Shown in pieces: positions 31,641 through 32,717 of a DNA stretch of 32,717 bases. Positions within the stretch are counted from its first letter, which is position 1. Each line of letters opens with the position of its first letter. The DNA comes from CAZKUR01 sp964556005. Its GTDB lineage: Bacteria; Bacteroidota; Ignavibacteria; Ignavibacteriales; Ignavibacteriaceae. The stretch spans positions 1 through 32,717 of the forward strand of contig CAZKUR010000044.1 of assembly GCA_964556005.1 (NCBI GenBank). Direction: 5' to 3'. A program made the position numbers and the translations under genes. Under the pieces are notes generated by a model that was given only the letters and a program-made list of their open reading frames with translations, was not told the DNA's origin and ran no database searches.

Positions 31641-31682
31641 AAAGGGGAATTTTTCCGATTTAATTAAAAATTTCCCTTTTTT
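31641..31682 (+). terminator. Rho-independent terminator after nagB
   Basis: A 14-bp stem with one G-U pair (AAAGGGGAATTTTT at 31641-31654, AAAAATTTCCCTTT at 31666-31679) and an 11-nt loop is followed by a T tract to 31682. It marks the end of the chitin/nag locus. Confidence 0.88.
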
Positions 31683-31742
31683 ACGGGTAACCTTTTAATA
31701 AGAATTTTAGTCTAAGTAATAAAAACTAACCCGGAGGTTACT

Positions 31743-32672
31743 ATGAACGGTTTTAACAATTTAATGAAATCCATTTTTAAATATTTATTCTTAGCTGTTC
31801 TTTGTTCTTTGTTTATTAATTTCACTTCTTACGGCGACGGCTTAAAAGTACTAAAAGAAAAAACATTTCAAATTGCGTCAGGGAAAAAGCTTAATTTGGA
31901 TGCTTCTATGGGAGATGTTGATATTAAGAGCTGGGATAAGCAGGAGGTTTATGTAAAAATTTTAGGCAACCAGAAAGCGGAAGATAAAGTAGATTTTAGT
32001 TTTGATAATAATGATAATGAAGTGAATATAACTGCGAAAAAGAAAGGTTCGTTTTTAAACTTTCTTTGGGGAAACGGTATCAAGTTAAAATTTGAAATAT
32101 CGGTTCCTGCAAATTTTAATAATTATATTAGGACATCCGGCGGTGATATTCATTTCGAAGGAATTAAAGGAGACCAGGTATTGAAAACTTCCGGCGGTGA
32201 TATATGGGTCGGAATGAGCGACGGCGATATAAAAGTTTCAACATCCGGCGGCGATATAAACTTGGACGGTTCAAAAGGAACGATAGATCTCTCGACTTCA
32301 GGTGGTGATATTATGGGAAGAAATTTCAGCGGAAGTCTTTCTTGCTCAACTTCCGGCGGTGATATTAAATTGATAGGTTCAAATTCTTATGTTAACGCGG
32401 AAACTTCCGGCGGCGATATTGATCTTAGTTATACAGGCGAAAATAAAGGTATTGAGCTTTCAACATCCGGCGGAGAAATTTCTTTGATGCTGCCTGCAGA
32501 CTTTAATGCATCCGCCAATCTTAAAACTTCCGGCGGTTCGATCGATTGTGATTTTAAAGGAAACAATGCAGTAAAAATTTCTTCATCGAGGTATGAAGCC
32601 GATTTTAATTCAGGCGGAGCAAAGTTAATTGCTAAAACATCCGGCGGCGATATTACTGTTAAAAAACAATAA
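31743..32672 (+). CDS. Secreted DUF4097-type beta-solenoid protein with TSGGD repeats
   Basis: This 309-aa protein has a signal peptide or N-terminal anchor (about 1-31), then a DUF4097-like region. From about residue 130 to the end the motif TSGGDI or a close variant appears nine times; the first six copies are spaced exactly 18 residues apart, later ones 20, 21 and 37. Each unit is two short beta-strands with a Gly-Gly turn, as in a right-handed beta-solenoid. DUF4097 proteins are secreted or surface proteins without a known enzymatic role. A clear GGAGG precedes the ATG. The gene follows the nagB terminator, so it is a separate unit. Confidence 0.85.
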   Translation: MNGFNNLMKSIFKYLFLAVLCSLFINFTSYGDGLKVLKEKTFQIASGKKLNLDASMGDVDIKSWDKQEVYVKILGNQKAEDKVDFSFDNNDNEVNITAKKKGSFLNFLWGNGIKLKFEISVPANFNNYIRTSGGDIHFEGIKGDQVLKTSGGDIWVGMSDGDIKVSTSGGDINLDGSKGTIDLSTSGGDIMGRNFSGSLSCSTSGGDIKLIGSNSYVNAETSGGDIDLSYTGENKGIELSTSGGEISLMLPADFNASANLKTSGGSIDCDFKGNNAVKISSSRYEADFNSGGAKLIAKTSGGDITVKKQ

Positions 32673-32717
32673 AAGTATTTTCCTTTAAAAATAGTCTAAA
32701 GTAATAAAGAGGCTGTA

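Noticed and set aside
32130..32660. Regular DNA repeats resembling a CRISPR or minisatellite
   Set aside because: The repeats are in frame, encode TSGGDI with a 54-bp period, and spacers are coding; it is a protein repeat.

Overview
The window is a low-GC (roughly 35-38% by eye), densely coded bacterial chromosome segment. The gene set suggests a heterotroph of the FCB group, most likely an Ignavibacteria/Chlorobi relative: a YpdA-type flavoprotein, a bacterial geranylgeranylglyceryl-phosphate-synthase homologue, a DUF4097 'TSGGD' solenoid, a GH18/nag chitin locus, and intergenic TCATTGCGA-type repeats. This placement is an inference from gene content; there is no rRNA or marker gene. A run of exactly 100 N (19929-20028) shows that two contigs were scaffolded together.

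Left part (1-9100): a HAD phosphatase with an overlapping small Cys-rich gene (minus strand), a secreted protein of unknown function, a YpdA-like reductase, a class I FBP aldolase with a textbook terminator, a membrane-anchored cytochrome c, a cysE-cysK cysteine operon, a TIR-flanked repeat, and a large YyaL/DUF255 thioredoxin-fold protein.

Middle part (9100-24260): an unusual sigma-factor-like/transmembrane/FecR fusion; a complete pyruvate dehydrogenase operon aceE-aceF-lpdA (minus strand) with an intercistronic hairpin; a small alpha/beta-barrel protein with a perfect Shine-Dalgarno; an S9-type hydrolase; a DUF192 protein; a gmhA-like isomerase cut by the gap; a GGGP-synthase-like gene also cut by the gap; tex; and an iodotyrosine-deiodinase-like nitroreductase.

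Right part (24260-31700): a chitin/GlcNAc locus. A ROK (XylR/NagC type) repressor is followed by the 3' third of an N,N'-diacetylchitobiose phosphorylase gene (5' part missing), a secreted GH18 chitinase, a NagX-type membrane acyltransferase, nagA, a second copy of the TIR-flanked repeat, and nagB, ending in a strong terminator. Two near-palindromic 25-bp sites, strongly resembling the operator I remember for Firmicute XylR, lie just before the ROK gene and just before the phosphorylase remnant. They look like the regulatory input of the locus. In outline: GH18 cuts chitin outside the cell, the phosphorylase would have split chitobiose, NagA deacetylates GlcNAc-6-P and NagB makes fructose-6-P, which feeds glycolysis (FBP aldolase) and the PDH complex in the same window. 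No transporter or GlcNAc kinase is visible here. The window ends with a secreted DUF4097 protein built on an 18-residue repeat.

The points most worth a second look are the ROK operator pair with the truncated phosphorylase, the membrane sigma/FecR fusion with a degenerate region 4, and the TIR-flanked repeats.
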